In this document: in pieces, positions 1 to 8,431 of the stretch
Layout: each line of letters opens with the position of its first letter
Numbering within the stretch: position 1 is the stretch's first letter
NCBI GenBank assembly: GCA_964529155.1
Contig: CAZGVV010000013.1
Coordinates: 1 to 35,413 of the forward strand
Reading direction: 5' to 3'
Length of the DNA: 35,413 nucleotides
Source of the DNA: CAZGVV01 sp964529155
GTDB taxonomy: Bacteria > Pseudomonadota > Alphaproteobacteria > Rickettsiales > SXRF01
Notes under the pieces: generated by a model
Told to the model about the DNA's origin: nothing
The model's input: the letters and a program-made list of their open reading frames with translations, nothing else
Databases searched by the model: none
Made by a program: the position numbers and the translations under genes

Positions 1-34
1 CGCCTGACCCGTGTCACCTATGTCAGGAAGTACA

Positions 35-71
35 AGATGACGCGCATAACGGCGTTTCGTTTCTGTCATCT
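35..71. repeat. Short inverted repeat downstream of cysK
   Basis: AGATGAC at 35-41 is matched by GTCATCT at 65-71, a 7-bp inverted repeat with a 23-base spacer. A second small dyad, CCTGAC (3-8) with GTCAGG (22-27), lies just outside. Bases 1-90 hold no gene I can support. The position just past the cysK stop would suit an mRNA 3' hairpin, but there is no T tract. The GATGAC/GTCATC ends resemble those of the segment inside kdsB. This may be a fragment of a dispersed palindromic repeat or chance. Confidence 0.25.
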
Positions 72-90
72 GTCCACCACCATCCCCCCT

Positions 91-1095
91 CTATTCCGCG
101 AACAAATCGGTGGTCAAATACCGCTCGGCACCACTCGCTGCGATCACTACAATGCGCTTACCCACCATTTCCGGCCGTGCCCCCACCTCCAGTGCCGCGG
201 CAATCGTTGCGCCAGACGAAATCCCGACGGGCAAGCCGTCCAGCTTGGCGCATTTTCTGGCGGTGGCAAAAGCAGTTTGGTTGCCAATCGTAATCACCTC
301 GTCAATGATTTCGCGGTCCAGAATCTCCGGCACGAACCCCGCACCAATACCTTGGATCTTATGAGGCCCCGCCCGCCCAGATGACAACATCGGGCTATCT
401 TCCGGCTCCACAGCAACAATGCTGATGTTGGGATTTTTGCTTTTTAAAATCTGTCCTACACCGGTAATGGTTCCTCCCGTTCCCACACCCGCAATAAACA
501 CATCCACCTGACCTGCCGTATCACGCCAAATTTCTTCGGCCGTTGTGCGGCGGTGGATTTCCGGGTTAGCGGCGTTTTTAAATTGCTGAAGCATAATAGC
601 ATTCGCGTTTTTCCCACAAATCTCCTCAGCTTTGGCAATCGCCCCCTTCATGCCTTGCCCGGCCGGAGTCAACTCCAATTGAGCCCCAAGCATTTGCAAC
701 ATTTTGCGGCGCTCTACCGACATGCTCTCCGGCATCGTCAAAATTAAGGGATAACCTTTAGCCGCACATACAAACGCCAATGCAATCCCGGTATTTCCTG
801 AAGTCGGCTCCACCAGCACCGTCCCTTCGCGAATTCGCCCAGAGCGCTCTGCCGCTTCCACCATAGACAGCGCAATGCGGTCTTTCACCGAGGAAAGCGG
901 ATTGAAAAATTCCGCCTTTACTACAATTTCCGCCACGCAACCGGCTTCTTTGGCCAAGCGGTTCAAGCGAATCAGCGGCGTGTTGCCAATGGTTGACACA
1001 ATTGTATCATAAATACGTCCACGCCCAGGCGTATCCAGTTGAGCGGGTTTTAGCACAATGCCCTGAGGTGTGGATGCGGGTTGAAGCTTTGTCAT
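91..1095 (-). CDS. cysK: Cysteine synthase A (O-acetylserine sulfhydrylase)
   Basis: PLP enzyme that makes L-cysteine from O-acetylserine and sulfide in the cytoplasm. The 334-residue product carries the family signatures: TIGNTPLIRLNRL near residues 35-47, the PLP lysine in SSVKDR (K71), the substrate loop TSGNTG (98-103), the phosphate-binding GTGGT (205-209) and the C-terminal SGAERYLTTDLF. About 25 residues precede the usual family start. The start is backed by a strong AGGGAGG ribosome site just upstream of the ATG, so the extension is probably real. It is the last gene of the minus-strand operon, 24 bases after an Rrf2 regulator, which suggests that regulator controls sulfur assimilation. 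CysM or cystathionine beta-synthase are less likely given the close fit to CysK. Confidence 0.95.
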   Translation of the reverse strand: MTKLQPASTPQGIVLKPAQLDTPGRGRIYDTIVSTIGNTPLIRLNRLAKEAGCVAEIVVKAEFFNPLSSVKDRIALSMVEAAERSGRIREGTVLVEPTSGNTGIALAFVCAAKGYPLILTMPESMSVERRKMLQMLGAQLELTPAGQGMKGAIAKAEEICGKNANAIMLQQFKNAANPEIHRRTTAEEIWRDTAGQVDVFIAGVGTGGTITGVGQILKSKNPNISIVAVEPEDSPMLSSGRAGPHKIQGIGAGFVPEILDREIIDEVITIGNQTAFATARKCAKLDGLPVGISSGATIAAALEVGARPEMVGKRIVVIAASGAERYLTTDLFAE

Positions 1096-1119
1096 AAATC
1101 CTCCCTGTAGAATTGTGAT

Positions 1120-1575
1120 TTATATTGTGAAATCCATTTTACCGGCAACGCGGCTGGCCGGCTTTACCGGCTGCATCGCAGCGGCGCGGGCACATAAATC
1201 GGCAAGCGTAGTAGCCGCTAGAAATTCCAGCGCCTTGGCTTCTGCTTCGCGCGCCAGCGGCACAACCACACGATCAGCAAATGGAGTAAAAACGGAATCA
1301 TCTTCTTCCGCCACATCATACCGCAACGCTTCGCATATATCCGCCACGGTAATCCGCCTGCGCTCCCGAGCCAACAAATAACCACCACGCGGCCCACGCA
1401 CACCGCGCAGCACGCCACTTTTCACCAAACGCTGCATGATTTGCTCTAGATGCCGCGCTGGAAGTGACAGTGAGTCAGCAATATCTTTACTGGAAACCGG
1501 CGCCGGCCCAACGCTGCAAGCAACAAACACTACTGCTTCAATTGCCTGCATAGCTTTACGTGGGAATATCAGCAT
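1120..1575 (-). CDS. Rrf2-family transcriptional regulator (CymR/IscR-like)
   Basis: Winged-helix DNA-binding protein of 151 residues. It begins MLIFPRKAMQAIEAVVFVA, with the Rrf2 recognition region SSKDIADSLSLPARHLEQIM (about 28-47) and the wing motif GVRGPRGGYLLAR (58-70). The reading frame is open further upstream into dut, but the ATG at 1575 sits one base after the dut TAA and gives the normal family N-terminus. Its cysteines are C20, C81 and C128. The three clustered cysteines that hold the [2Fe-2S] cluster in IscR are absent, so it is unlikely to be a classical IscR. Being directly upstream of cysK it resembles the CymR-CysK pairing of Firmicutes. Control of cysteine genes is an inference from position. 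Confidence 0.85.
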   Translation of the reverse strand: MLIFPRKAMQAIEAVVFVACSVGPAPVSSKDIADSLSLPARHLEQIMQRLVKSGVLRGVRGPRGGYLLARERRRITVADICEALRYDVAEEDDSVFTPFADRVVVPLAREAEAKALEFLAATTLADLCARAAAMQPVKPASRVAGKMDFTI

Positions 1576-1576
1576 A

Positions 1577-2047
1577 TTATGCGGCCTCTTGTGGAACACG
1601 CACGCCAGCACCTGTCGAACCAAACCCACCCGCTGCACGCGTGGTTTCTTCCAGCGATTCCACGCCCTTCCATTCAATACGCGAAACCGGCGCAATCACT
1701 AATTGTGCAATGCGGCTACCGCGTTCCACCACATAATCCTCGGCACCAAGATTAATCAATATCACTTTGATTTCTCCGCGATAATCCGCATCAATGGTGC
1801 CTGGGCTGTTGAGCACCGTCACCCCGGATTTTAACGCCAATCCCGAACGCGGACGCACCTGAGCTTCATGTCCAGCAGGCAGCGCAATTGCAATTCCGCA
1901 TGCCACTAACACGCGCGCGCCTGGTTTCAACACTAAATCGCCATCTACCGCCGCAATCAGATCCAGTCCGGCACTATCTTTGGTCGCATAAGCTGGCAAT
2001 GGCAGGCCTTTGGCATGAGCGAATTGAATGATCGGAACATTAAGCAT
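1577..2047 (-). CDS. dut: dUTP diphosphatase (dUTPase)
   Basis: Hydrolyses dUTP to dUMP and pyrophosphate, keeping uracil out of DNA and feeding dTMP synthesis. It is a homotrimeric cytoplasmic enzyme. All five trimeric-dUTPase motifs are visible in the 156-residue product: SAGLDL (25-30), PRSGLAL (66-72), GTIDADYRGE with the catalytic Asp/Tyr region (83-92), RGSRIAQLVI (109-118) and the C-terminal RAAGGFGSTG (137-146). A GGAG ribosome site lies inside the last codons of coaB, so the two genes are tightly coupled. Proximity of dut to the CoaBC genes is common in proteobacteria. Confidence 0.97.
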   Translation of the reverse strand: MLNVPIIQFAHAKGLPLPAYATKDSAGLDLIAAVDGDLVLKPGARVLVACGIAIALPAGHEAQVRPRSGLALKSGVTVLNSPGTIDADYRGEIKVILINLGAEDYVVERGSRIAQLVIAPVSRIEWKGVESLEETTRAAGGFGSTGAGVRVPQEAA

Positions 2048-2051
2048 TGGG

Positions 2052-2708
2052 TTACTCCATTGAATGTTGAATCTGTGTTACTAAACGCTCAGAAATTGCA
2101 CGCTTACTCATCCGCGGCCACCACGTTACACTGGTTTTGGTGATGCATGCGACTTCATTATCGTCCTGATCAAATCCTCTGCCGCCGGATACGTCATTAG
2201 CAATAATCCAGTCGCATCCTTTCCGCATGCGCTTATCCACGGCATTTTTTACCACCTGCTCCGTCTCTGCCGCAAACCCAATCACCAGGCGCGGACGGTT
2301 TATTCGACGCCGGGATAAACGCCGCAAAATATCCGGGTTTTCTACCAAGCGTAGCGTCACCTCACCCCCACCGGGAATTTTCTTGGTTTTGCGCGTGGCC
2401 ATCCGGGCCGGCCGCCAATCCGCCACTGCAGCCGCGCATACCGCCACATCCACCGGCAACACCGCCTCGCACGCCGCCAACATCTCCCGTGCCGTTTGCA
2501 CGGGCTGAGTCGTCACTCCTTCAGGGTTTGGCAATGCAACTGGCCCCGTCACCAAAATCACTTCCGCCCCTGCGTCGCGCAATGCTGTGGCAATCGCATG
2601 TCCCTGGCGGCCAGAAGAACGGTTTCCGAGATACCGAACCGGGTCAATCGGCTCTATCGTCGGCCCGCTGGTAACCAAAACTTTTATTCCTGTGAGTGAG
2701 TTGCGCAT
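2052..2708 (-). CDS. coaB: Phosphopantothenate--cysteine ligase (separate CoaB)
   Basis: Joins cysteine to 4'-phosphopantothenate, the second-to-last nucleotide-consuming stage before phosphopantetheine in CoA synthesis. The 218-residue product matches the C-terminal half of bifunctional CoaBC (Dfp): VLVTSGPTIEPIDPVRYLGN near residues 10-29, the GNRSSGRQG dimer/nucleotide loop, AAAVADWRP and IGFAAET. In most bacteria this is the second domain of one protein. Here it starts with its own ATG only six bases after the coaC TGA and in the same reading frame, so one stop codon separates what would otherwise be a CoaBC fusion. No strong ribosome site is seen, so translational coupling to coaC is likely. 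Confidence 0.9.
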   Translation of the reverse strand: MRNSLTGIKVLVTSGPTIEPIDPVRYLGNRSSGRQGHAIATALRDAGAEVILVTGPVALPNPEGVTTQPVQTAREMLAACEAVLPVDVAVCAAAVADWRPARMATRKTKKIPGGGEVTLRLVENPDILRRLSRRRINRPRLVIGFAAETEQVVKNAVDKRMRKGCDWIIANDVSGGRGFDQDDNEVACITKTSVTWWPRMSKRAISERLVTQIQHSME

Positions 2709-2714
2709 GAATAC

Positions 2715-3254
2715 TCACGCAAACAAGTGCATAATGGCATCAAGAATATGCTCAGGCTCCGCCATTCGGCCATCGCCTTCTTCCCCACACGCCAACATAC
2801 CCGCACGCGGTGCAATCAGCCTCGCGCCATCGGCCTGAATCTGCTTCATGTTCCGCTGCGTCGCGGCATGCTCCCACATCTTTGTATTCATCGCCGGAGC
2901 CACCAACGGCGGCTTATCGCTGGCAAGCAACGTCGCTGTCGCCAGATCATCGGCCATGCCATGCGCCATTTTGGCAATGAGGTCTGCACTGGCCGGTGCA
3001 ACGACCACCGCGTCCGCTTCACGCGTCAGCCGGATATGCCCCATTTCCGTTTCATCCTTCAGCGAAAATAAATCCGTATACACCGCCTCCCCCGACAGTG
3101 ACGCCACGGCCAGAGGCGTAATAAACTGCGCCCCGCCTTGCGTCAAAATACAACGCACCCCCACCTCACGCTCCCGCAACCGCCGGATAAGCTCAAGCGA
3201 CTTATAGGCAGCCACACTGCCGGAAATGATGAGAAGGACTGAATGCTGTGCCAT
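2715..3254 (-). CDS. coaC: Phosphopantothenoylcysteine decarboxylase (separate CoaC, flavoprotein)
   Basis: FMN-dependent decarboxylase that turns phosphopantothenoylcysteine into 4'-phosphopantetheine for CoA synthesis. The product shows the N-terminal flavin motif SGSVAAYKS, the catalytic-histidine region MGHIRLTREADAVVVAPASA, the substrate motif PAMNTKMW and the flexible-loop cysteine in ACGEEGDGRM. I prefer the start at 3254 (179 residues), which has an AGGT site and matches the family N-terminus. An ATG at 3284 in the same frame would add ten residues but lies four bases from the mutS stop without a ribosome site. The reading frame ends exactly at the usual domain border of CoaBC and continues as coaB after a TGA. 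Confidence 0.9.
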   Translation of the reverse strand: MAQHSVLLIISGSVAAYKSLELIRRLREREVGVRCILTQGGAQFITPLAVASLSGEAVYTDLFSLKDETEMGHIRLTREADAVVVAPASADLIAKMAHGMADDLATATLLASDKPPLVAPAMNTKMWEHAATQRNMKQIQADGARLIAPRAGMLACGEEGDGRMAEPEHILDAIMHLFA

Positions 3255-3287
3255 ATTATACCTGGCAACAGTGTACTTAGGCATGTT

Positions 3288-5921
3288 TTACATAGCAAGC
3301 AGGGATTTTAGCCGATACAGCGCCTCCAATGCATCTTTGGGGGACATTTCATCCGGTATCAGCGCCTCAACCGCCTCCTCTACTGCGCTTGGAATCTTTT
3401 TTTCCGCCTGAAACGAAAACAACGGCAACGGCGCTGCCACTGCATGCATCAACCCGCCTTTATCCTGACCGGATTCAAACACATGCAGCAACTCCGTCGC
3501 CCGGCTGAGCACCGCCTTGGGCAACCCCGCCAGCCGCGCCACATGTATGCCGTAAGACCGTTCCGCCGCGCCCTCACCCACCTCATGTAAAAACACGATC
3601 GCGCCCTTCCACTCTTTCACCCGCATGGTGTGACAATAAACACGCGGCAAGCGCCCGCTAAGCGCCGTGAGCTCGTGGTAATGCGTTGCAAACAATGCCC
3701 GGCAATGGATATGGTCATGCAAATGCTCCACCACCGCCTGCGCGATGGAAAGCCCGTCAAACGTGGCCGTCCCACGGCCAATCTCATCTAAAATGACCAG
3801 GCTGCGCGCAGTTGCCTGATTCAAAATCGCCGCCGTTTCCACCATCTCCACCATGAATGTTGATTGCCCGCGTGCCAAATCATCCGCCGCGCCCACCCGG
3901 GAAAACAAACGATCCACCACGCCAATATGCGCCGACGTCACCGGCACAAAGCTGCCCATTTGCGCTAATACCGTAATCAATGCGTTTTGCCGCAAGAACG
4001 TGGATTTACCCGCCATATTCGGCCCGGTAAGCAACCATAGGCTCGCGTCACCCGCGTCGTCCGAAAGTCTGCACCCATTGGCTGCGAACATTCCACCATT
4101 CTGCTTCAACGCCGCCTCCACCACCGGATGCCTGCCGCCGTGAATGGCAAATGCCAATGAATGATCCACCTGAGGACGCACCCACTCCCGCGACACCGCC
4201 AATTCTGCCAGTGCCGCTGCTACATCAAGTGTTGCAAGTGCGGAAGCCGTGCCCCGGATAGCAGTACTTACTGCGGAAACCTGCGCCACCAATTCGGTAA
4301 AAATTTCCAGCTCCAACGCCAAGGCTTGCGTCTCCGCCTTGCCGATTTTTTGCTCTAATTCCCCAAGTTCTGCGGTGGTATACCGCAACGCCCCGGCCAT
4401 GGTCTGGCGGTGAATAAATTCCGCTGGCACTTTGGCCGCATGAACCTGGGAAATTTCAATATAATACCCCAGCACATGGTTAAACCGGATTTTAAGGGCA
4501 TTAATGCCCGTACTCTCAGCATACCGCGCCTGCAACTCGGCGATCACCCGCTTCCCGTCATCGCGCAAATGCCGGTATTCATCCAGCTCTGGATTATACC
4601 CTGCCGCCACAAAATTTCCGTCGCGCGCAAACAGCCCACATTCTTCGCGCAATGCCGCACCAAGACTTGCAATTAATGCATCATGCCCCACCAACTGCGC
4701 CTGCGCCGCTTCTACAGTTTCCGGCCAATGATGCGCGGAAAGCGCCGCCGCAATGTCGCGCGCCGCCCGCAAGCCTGCCGCAATAGACACCAAATCCCGC
4801 GGACCGCTACGGCCCAGCATCACACGCGAACACGCTCGCTCCAAATCCGGACATTCCCCCAAGCGCATGCGCAATATGCTACGCACCGCCTCCTGCTGCG
4901 TAAATGCTCCCACCTCATCCAACCGCGCCTGAATACCAAGCGCATCCATCAACGGCGCCACCAGCCGCGCCGCGAGTAGACGCGCTCCTCCCGGCGTAAT
5001 CGTACGGTCAATGGTTGCCAGCACACTTCCCGGCCGCCCACCGCTTAATCGCTGCGTAAGCTCCAAATTCCGCATGGTAGCCGCATCCATCACCATATGC
5101 CCACCCGCCACGTCAATGCTTGGCGGGGGCAAATGCGCCAATGTGGTTTTTTGCGTAAGCTGCACATACTCTAACAGCGTTCCGCATGCCGCCGTAAGTG
5201 CCGGGGTAAATGTCCCGAACGCATCCAACGATTGCACCTCGTACGTGTCCTTTAGCAGCCGCTCGCTCCGCCTGGCGTCAAACAGCGCCGCCGGGCGGGG
5301 GTTCAACACGGCTTTCCACTCGGAAAGCGGCAACTCATTATACAGGCTATCCGCCAGTATAATCTCACGCGGGCAAAGCCGTGCCAACTCCGCACCGATA
5401 TTTGCCGATTCCACCGAACACGCGCGGAATTCACCCGTAGAAAGCTCAATCCACGCCAGCGCCAACGTTTGGCCACGCTTTCCGTCCTGCGCGATGCATG
5501 CCAGATAATTGGCACTGCGCGCATCGAGCAGACTCTCCTCCGTCAAGGTTCCCGGCGTGATAATCCGCACCACATCGCGCCGTACCACGGATTTTGCGCC
5601 GCGCTTTTTCGCCTCCGCCGGATCCTCCAGCTGCTCGCACATCGCCACCCGCTCACCCGCCCGGATCAATTTTTCCAGATACGGCTCATAAGAATGCGCC
5701 GGCACACCACACATGGGAATATCCTCCCCCGCATGCTTGCCGCGCTTGGTCAGCGCAATATCCAGAATCGCCGAGGCACGCTTGGCATCGTCAAAAAACA
5801 ACTCATAAAAATCCCCCATCCGATAAAACAACAAACATTCCGGATGCGCCGCCTTCAGCGCCAAGAACTGCTGCATGGCGGGGGTGGGGGTGTGGAGGGG
5901 GGCTTCAATTACTTCAGGCAT
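3288..5921 (-). CDS. mutS: DNA mismatch repair ATPase MutS
   Basis: Recognises mismatches and small loops and recruits MutL. The 877-residue product has full family length. The mismatch-binding Phe-x-Glu lies in GDFYELF (F38, E40), the Walker A GPNMAGKST at 633-641, and Walker B plus signature ILDEIGRGTATFDG near 708-721. The C-terminal tail after about residue 800 probably includes the dimer/tetramer helix region (FESGQDKG onward). It is the first gene of the minus-strand operon ending in cysK, only a few bases before coaC. The start has no ribosome site: a TATAAA box ends only five bases before the ATG, so a leaderless transcript is possible. It diverges from maeB, an arrangement I recall from several alphaproteobacteria. 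Confidence 0.97.
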   Translation of the reverse strand: MPEVIEAPLHTPTPAMQQFLALKAAHPECLLFYRMGDFYELFFDDAKRASAILDIALTKRGKHAGEDIPMCGVPAHSYEPYLEKLIRAGERVAMCEQLEDPAEAKKRGAKSVVRRDVVRIITPGTLTEESLLDARSANYLACIAQDGKRGQTLALAWIELSTGEFRACSVESANIGAELARLCPREIILADSLYNELPLSEWKAVLNPRPAALFDARRSERLLKDTYEVQSLDAFGTFTPALTAACGTLLEYVQLTQKTTLAHLPPPSIDVAGGHMVMDAATMRNLELTQRLSGGRPGSVLATIDRTITPGGARLLAARLVAPLMDALGIQARLDEVGAFTQQEAVRSILRMRLGECPDLERACSRVMLGRSGPRDLVSIAAGLRAARDIAAALSAHHWPETVEAAQAQLVGHDALIASLGAALREECGLFARDGNFVAAGYNPELDEYRHLRDDGKRVIAELQARYAESTGINALKIRFNHVLGYYIEISQVHAAKVPAEFIHRQTMAGALRYTTAELGELEQKIGKAETQALALELEIFTELVAQVSAVSTAIRGTASALATLDVAAALAELAVSREWVRPQVDHSLAFAIHGGRHPVVEAALKQNGGMFAANGCRLSDDAGDASLWLLTGPNMAGKSTFLRQNALITVLAQMGSFVPVTSAHIGVVDRLFSRVGAADDLARGQSTFMVEMVETAAILNQATARSLVILDEIGRGTATFDGLSIAQAVVEHLHDHIHCRALFATHYHELTALSGRLPRVYCHTMRVKEWKGAIVFLHEVGEGAAERSYGIHVARLAGLPKAVLSRATELLHVFESGQDKGGLMHAVAAPLPLFSFQAEKKIPSAVEEAVEALIPDEMSPKDALEALYRLKSLLAM

Positions 5922-5926
5922 AGTAG

Positions 5927-5955
5927 TTTATAATCTCGCTAATGGCTCAAAGGCA
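5927..5955 (-). promoter_or_regulatory. Candidate sigma-70 promoter for the mutS operon
   Basis: Read on the minus strand, TTGCCT (5955-5950) is followed after 17 bases by TATAAA (5932-5927). The predicted transcription start falls at or next to the mutS ATG at 5921, and no Shine-Dalgarno sequence is visible before that ATG. Either the transcript is leaderless or another promoter further upstream is used. Confidence 0.4.
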
Positions 5956-6059
5956 AGTTCAGTACTATTTTAGCTTTGACGCGCCGCAGCACGGTTTTTT
6001 CTTGCAATCCGGCGCACAGTGTGGGAACAGGAAGCCTTCCTATTGTAATGCATAGTTTT

Positions 6060-6083
6060 TTGCTGCGATGCAGCAATTTTTTT
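6060..6083 (+). terminator. Terminator-like hairpin in the maeB leader
   Basis: TTGCTGC (6060-6066) and GCAGCAA (6070-6076) form a perfect 7-bp stem with a GAT loop, followed directly by seven Ts (6077-6083). This is the layout of a small intrinsic terminator, but it lies 18 bases upstream of the maeB start, in its 5' leader. It could act as an attenuator. A dyad AGGAAG-C-CTTCCT lies about 20 bases upstream. The stem is short, so premature termination would be partial. Confidence 0.4.
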
Positions 6084-6101
6084 AACAAGGTATCTTTACA
6101 C

Positions 6102-8423
6102 ATGTCCAAAGACAAAGAGCCCATCACTGAAGCCGACGCCCTCGCCTATCATACCGAAGGTAAACCCGGTAAACTCAGCATCCTCCCCACCAAACCGCTG
6201 ATGACGCAGCGTGACTTGTCGCTGGGCTATTCCCCCGGCGTGGCGTGGCCGTGTCTACACATCCATAAAGATCCGCTCAAAGCCTATGATTACACGGCGC
6301 GCGGTAACATGGTCGCCGTAATCTCCAACGGCACCGCCGTGCTCGGCCTCGGCAATTTAGGCGCGCTGGCCAGCAAGCCGGTGATGGAAGGCAAAGCCAT
6401 TCTGTTCAAACGCTTCGCCGACATCGACGCCATCGACATCGAAGTAGACACCACCGACGTGGAAGAATTCATCAACGCCGTGCGCTACCTTGGCCCCAGC
6501 TGGGGCGGCATCAATCTGGAAGACATCGCCGCGCCCGAATGCTTCATCATCGAGCAGCGCCTGCGCGAATTGATGGACATCCCCGTATTCCACGACGACC
6601 AGCACGGCACAGCCATCATCACCGCCGCCGCCCTCATCAACGCCGCCGATTTAACCGGCCGCAAATTAGAAGATACCAAAGTTGTCGTCCTCGGCGCTGG
6701 CTCCGCCGGTATTGCCTGTTTGGAACTCATCAAAAAAATGGGCGTGCGCCATGAAAATGCCCTGCTGGTAGACAAAACCGGCGTCATCTACGAAGGCCGC
6801 ACCCAGGGCATGAACCAGTGGAAATCCGCCCATGCGGTCAAAACCAGCAAACGCACACTGGCTGAAGCCATGGAGGGCGCCGATATGTTCATGGGCCTGG
6901 CTGGCAAAGGCGCTATGAACAAAGAGATGATCAAAACCATGGGCAAAAACCCCATCATCTTCGCTATGGCCAACCCAGACCCTGAAATCACGCCGGAAGA
7001 AGTGCGTGAAGTGCGTGACGACGCCATCATCGCCACCGGTCGCTCGGATTACCCGAATCAGGTGAACAACGTCATGGGCTTCCCCTATATTTTCCGCGGG
7101 GCGCTCGACGTGCGGGCCAGCCAGATCAACGACGAAATGAAAATCGCCGCCGCACAAGCCATTGCTAAGCTCGCCCGTGACCAGGTACCGGAAGAAGTCG
7201 CCGCCGCTTACGCAGGCCGTCAAATGGAATATGGCCCGGATTACATCATCCCTGCACCGTTTGACCCCCGCCTCATGACCACTGTGCCGATCGCAGTGGC
7301 CAAAGCCGCCATGGAAACCGGCATCGCCCGCAAACCCATCGTGGATTTCGGCGCGTATAAAAAAATACTGGCCGCTCGTCGCGACCCCACGGCCGCCAGC
7401 ATGCAGGATCTGTTCGAAAAAGTTCGTGAAAACCCGCAAACCATGATCTTTGCCGAAGGTGAGGAAGAAAAAATCATCCGCGCCGCCCTGCAATGGCGCG
7501 ACAATGGCTACGGCAAACCCGTGCTGGTCGGACGCAACGAAAAAGTACTGCAAACCGCCCAGCGCATGGGTGTAGAGCTGGAAGGCATCGAAATTGCCAA
7601 TGCCGCCGTCAGCCCGCATGTAGACCAATACATCGACTATCTGTATCCGCGCATGCAGCGCCAGGGCTTCCTCTACCGCGACGTTGCCCGCATGGTGAAA
7701 AATGACCGCAACATTTTCGCCTCCTGTATGATCGCCTGCGGTCATGGCGACGCCATGATCACCGGCATGACGCGCAACTACACCGTGTCGCTCGAAAACA
7801 TCAGCCGCGTTATTGACCCCAAACCCAATGAATTTCTTTTTGGGATCACGCTGGTGGTCGCCAAAGGCCGTACATTGTTGTTTGCCGACACCACGGTGCA
7901 GGAATTGCCCGACGCCGATCAACTTGCTCACATCGCCGTCAAAACCGCAGAAAAAGCCCGCAAGCTTGGCCACGTGCCACGCGTGGCCTTGCTGTCCTAC
8001 TCCACGTTCGGCAACCCTATGGGCGAAAAATCCGAACGCATCCGCGAAGCCGTGAAGGTGCTGGACAACATGCACGTTGATTTCGAATATGACGGCGAAA
8101 TGTCAGCATCGGTTGCGCTCAACAAAGAGCTGATGAGCCTCTACCCGTTCTGCCGCTTGTCTGGCCCTGCCAACGTATTGGTTATGCCAGCGCTTCACAC
8201 CGCTCACGTTGCGTCGCATTTGCTGCAAGAACTGAGCGACGGTGTAACCATCGGCCCTGTGCTGATCGGCCTGTCACGCCCCGTCCAGATCGTGCAAATG
8301 AGCGCGACGTTGTCCGAAATCCTGAACCTGGCCGCCATCGCCGCCATCGAAGCAATCGGCGAAAAGGAAGACAAAGTCCTTCCTACAACGCGGCCAGCGG
8401 CGAAGAAAAAGGCGAAGGGCTAA
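6102..8423 (+). CDS. maeB: NADP-dependent malic enzyme with phosphotransacetylase-like C-terminal domain
   Basis: Oxidatively decarboxylates malate to pyruvate, yielding NADPH, at the TCA/gluconeogenesis branch. The 773-residue product (start MSKDKEPIT at 6102) has the normal long-MaeB length. Catalytic Tyr43 lies in LGYSPGVAWPC, the general-base Lys98 in EGKAILFKRFADIDA, metal ligands in LEDIAAPE (139-146) and FHDDQHGTA (163-171), and the dinucleotide-binding GAGSAGIA at 188-195. From about residue 430 it continues into a phosphotransacetylase-like domain (MIFAEGEEEKIIRAALQW onward), which in MaeB proteins binds acetyl-CoA for regulation and is not a real acetyltransferase. The frame is open upstream to 5976. 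In-frame ATGs at 5976 and 6048 are possible but give non-family N-termini and would put the leader hairpin inside the gene. Confidence 0.95.
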   Translation: MSKDKEPITEADALAYHTEGKPGKLSILPTKPLMTQRDLSLGYSPGVAWPCLHIHKDPLKAYDYTARGNMVAVISNGTAVLGLGNLGALASKPVMEGKAILFKRFADIDAIDIEVDTTDVEEFINAVRYLGPSWGGINLEDIAAPECFIIEQRLRELMDIPVFHDDQHGTAIITAAALINAADLTGRKLEDTKVVVLGAGSAGIACLELIKKMGVRHENALLVDKTGVIYEGRTQGMNQWKSAHAVKTSKRTLAEAMEGADMFMGLAGKGAMNKEMIKTMGKNPIIFAMANPDPEITPEEVREVRDDAIIATGRSDYPNQVNNVMGFPYIFRGALDVRASQINDEMKIAAAQAIAKLARDQVPEEVAAAYAGRQMEYGPDYIIPAPFDPRLMTTVPIAVAKAAMETGIARKPIVDFGAYKKILAARRDPTAASMQDLFEKVRENPQTMIFAEGEEEKIIRAALQWRDNGYGKPVLVGRNEKVLQTAQRMGVELEGIEIANAAVSPHVDQYIDYLYPRMQRQGFLYRDVARMVKNDRNIFASCMIACGHGDAMITGMTRNYTVSLENISRVIDPKPNEFLFGITLVVAKGRTLLFADTTVQELPDADQLAHIAVKTAEKARKLGHVPRVALLSYSTFGNPMGEKSERIREAVKVLDNMHVDFEYDGEMSASVALNKELMSLYPFCRLSGPANVLVMPALHTAHVASHLLQELSDGVTIGPVLIGLSRPVQIVQMSATLSEILNLAAIAAIEAIGEKEDKVLPTTRPAAKKKAKG

Positions 8424-8431
8424 TTTGCAAG

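Noticed and set aside
1120..1695. 191-residue version of the Rrf2 regulator with 40 extra N-terminal residues
   Set aside because: The extension runs through the end of dut and is Arg/Trp-rich and not family-like. The ATG at 1575 gives the normal N-terminus.
5976..6101. 42-residue N-terminal extension of the malic enzyme
   Set aside because: It does not resemble the family and would place the leader hairpin inside the gene. The start at 6102 matches the known N-terminus. The ATG at 6048 remains a weak alternative.
6666..8075. A 469-codon open frame antisense to maeB
   Set aside because: It lies entirely within the well-supported malic enzyme gene, its product is His/Phe/Gly-rich without motifs, and it mirrors the codon bias of the sense gene.
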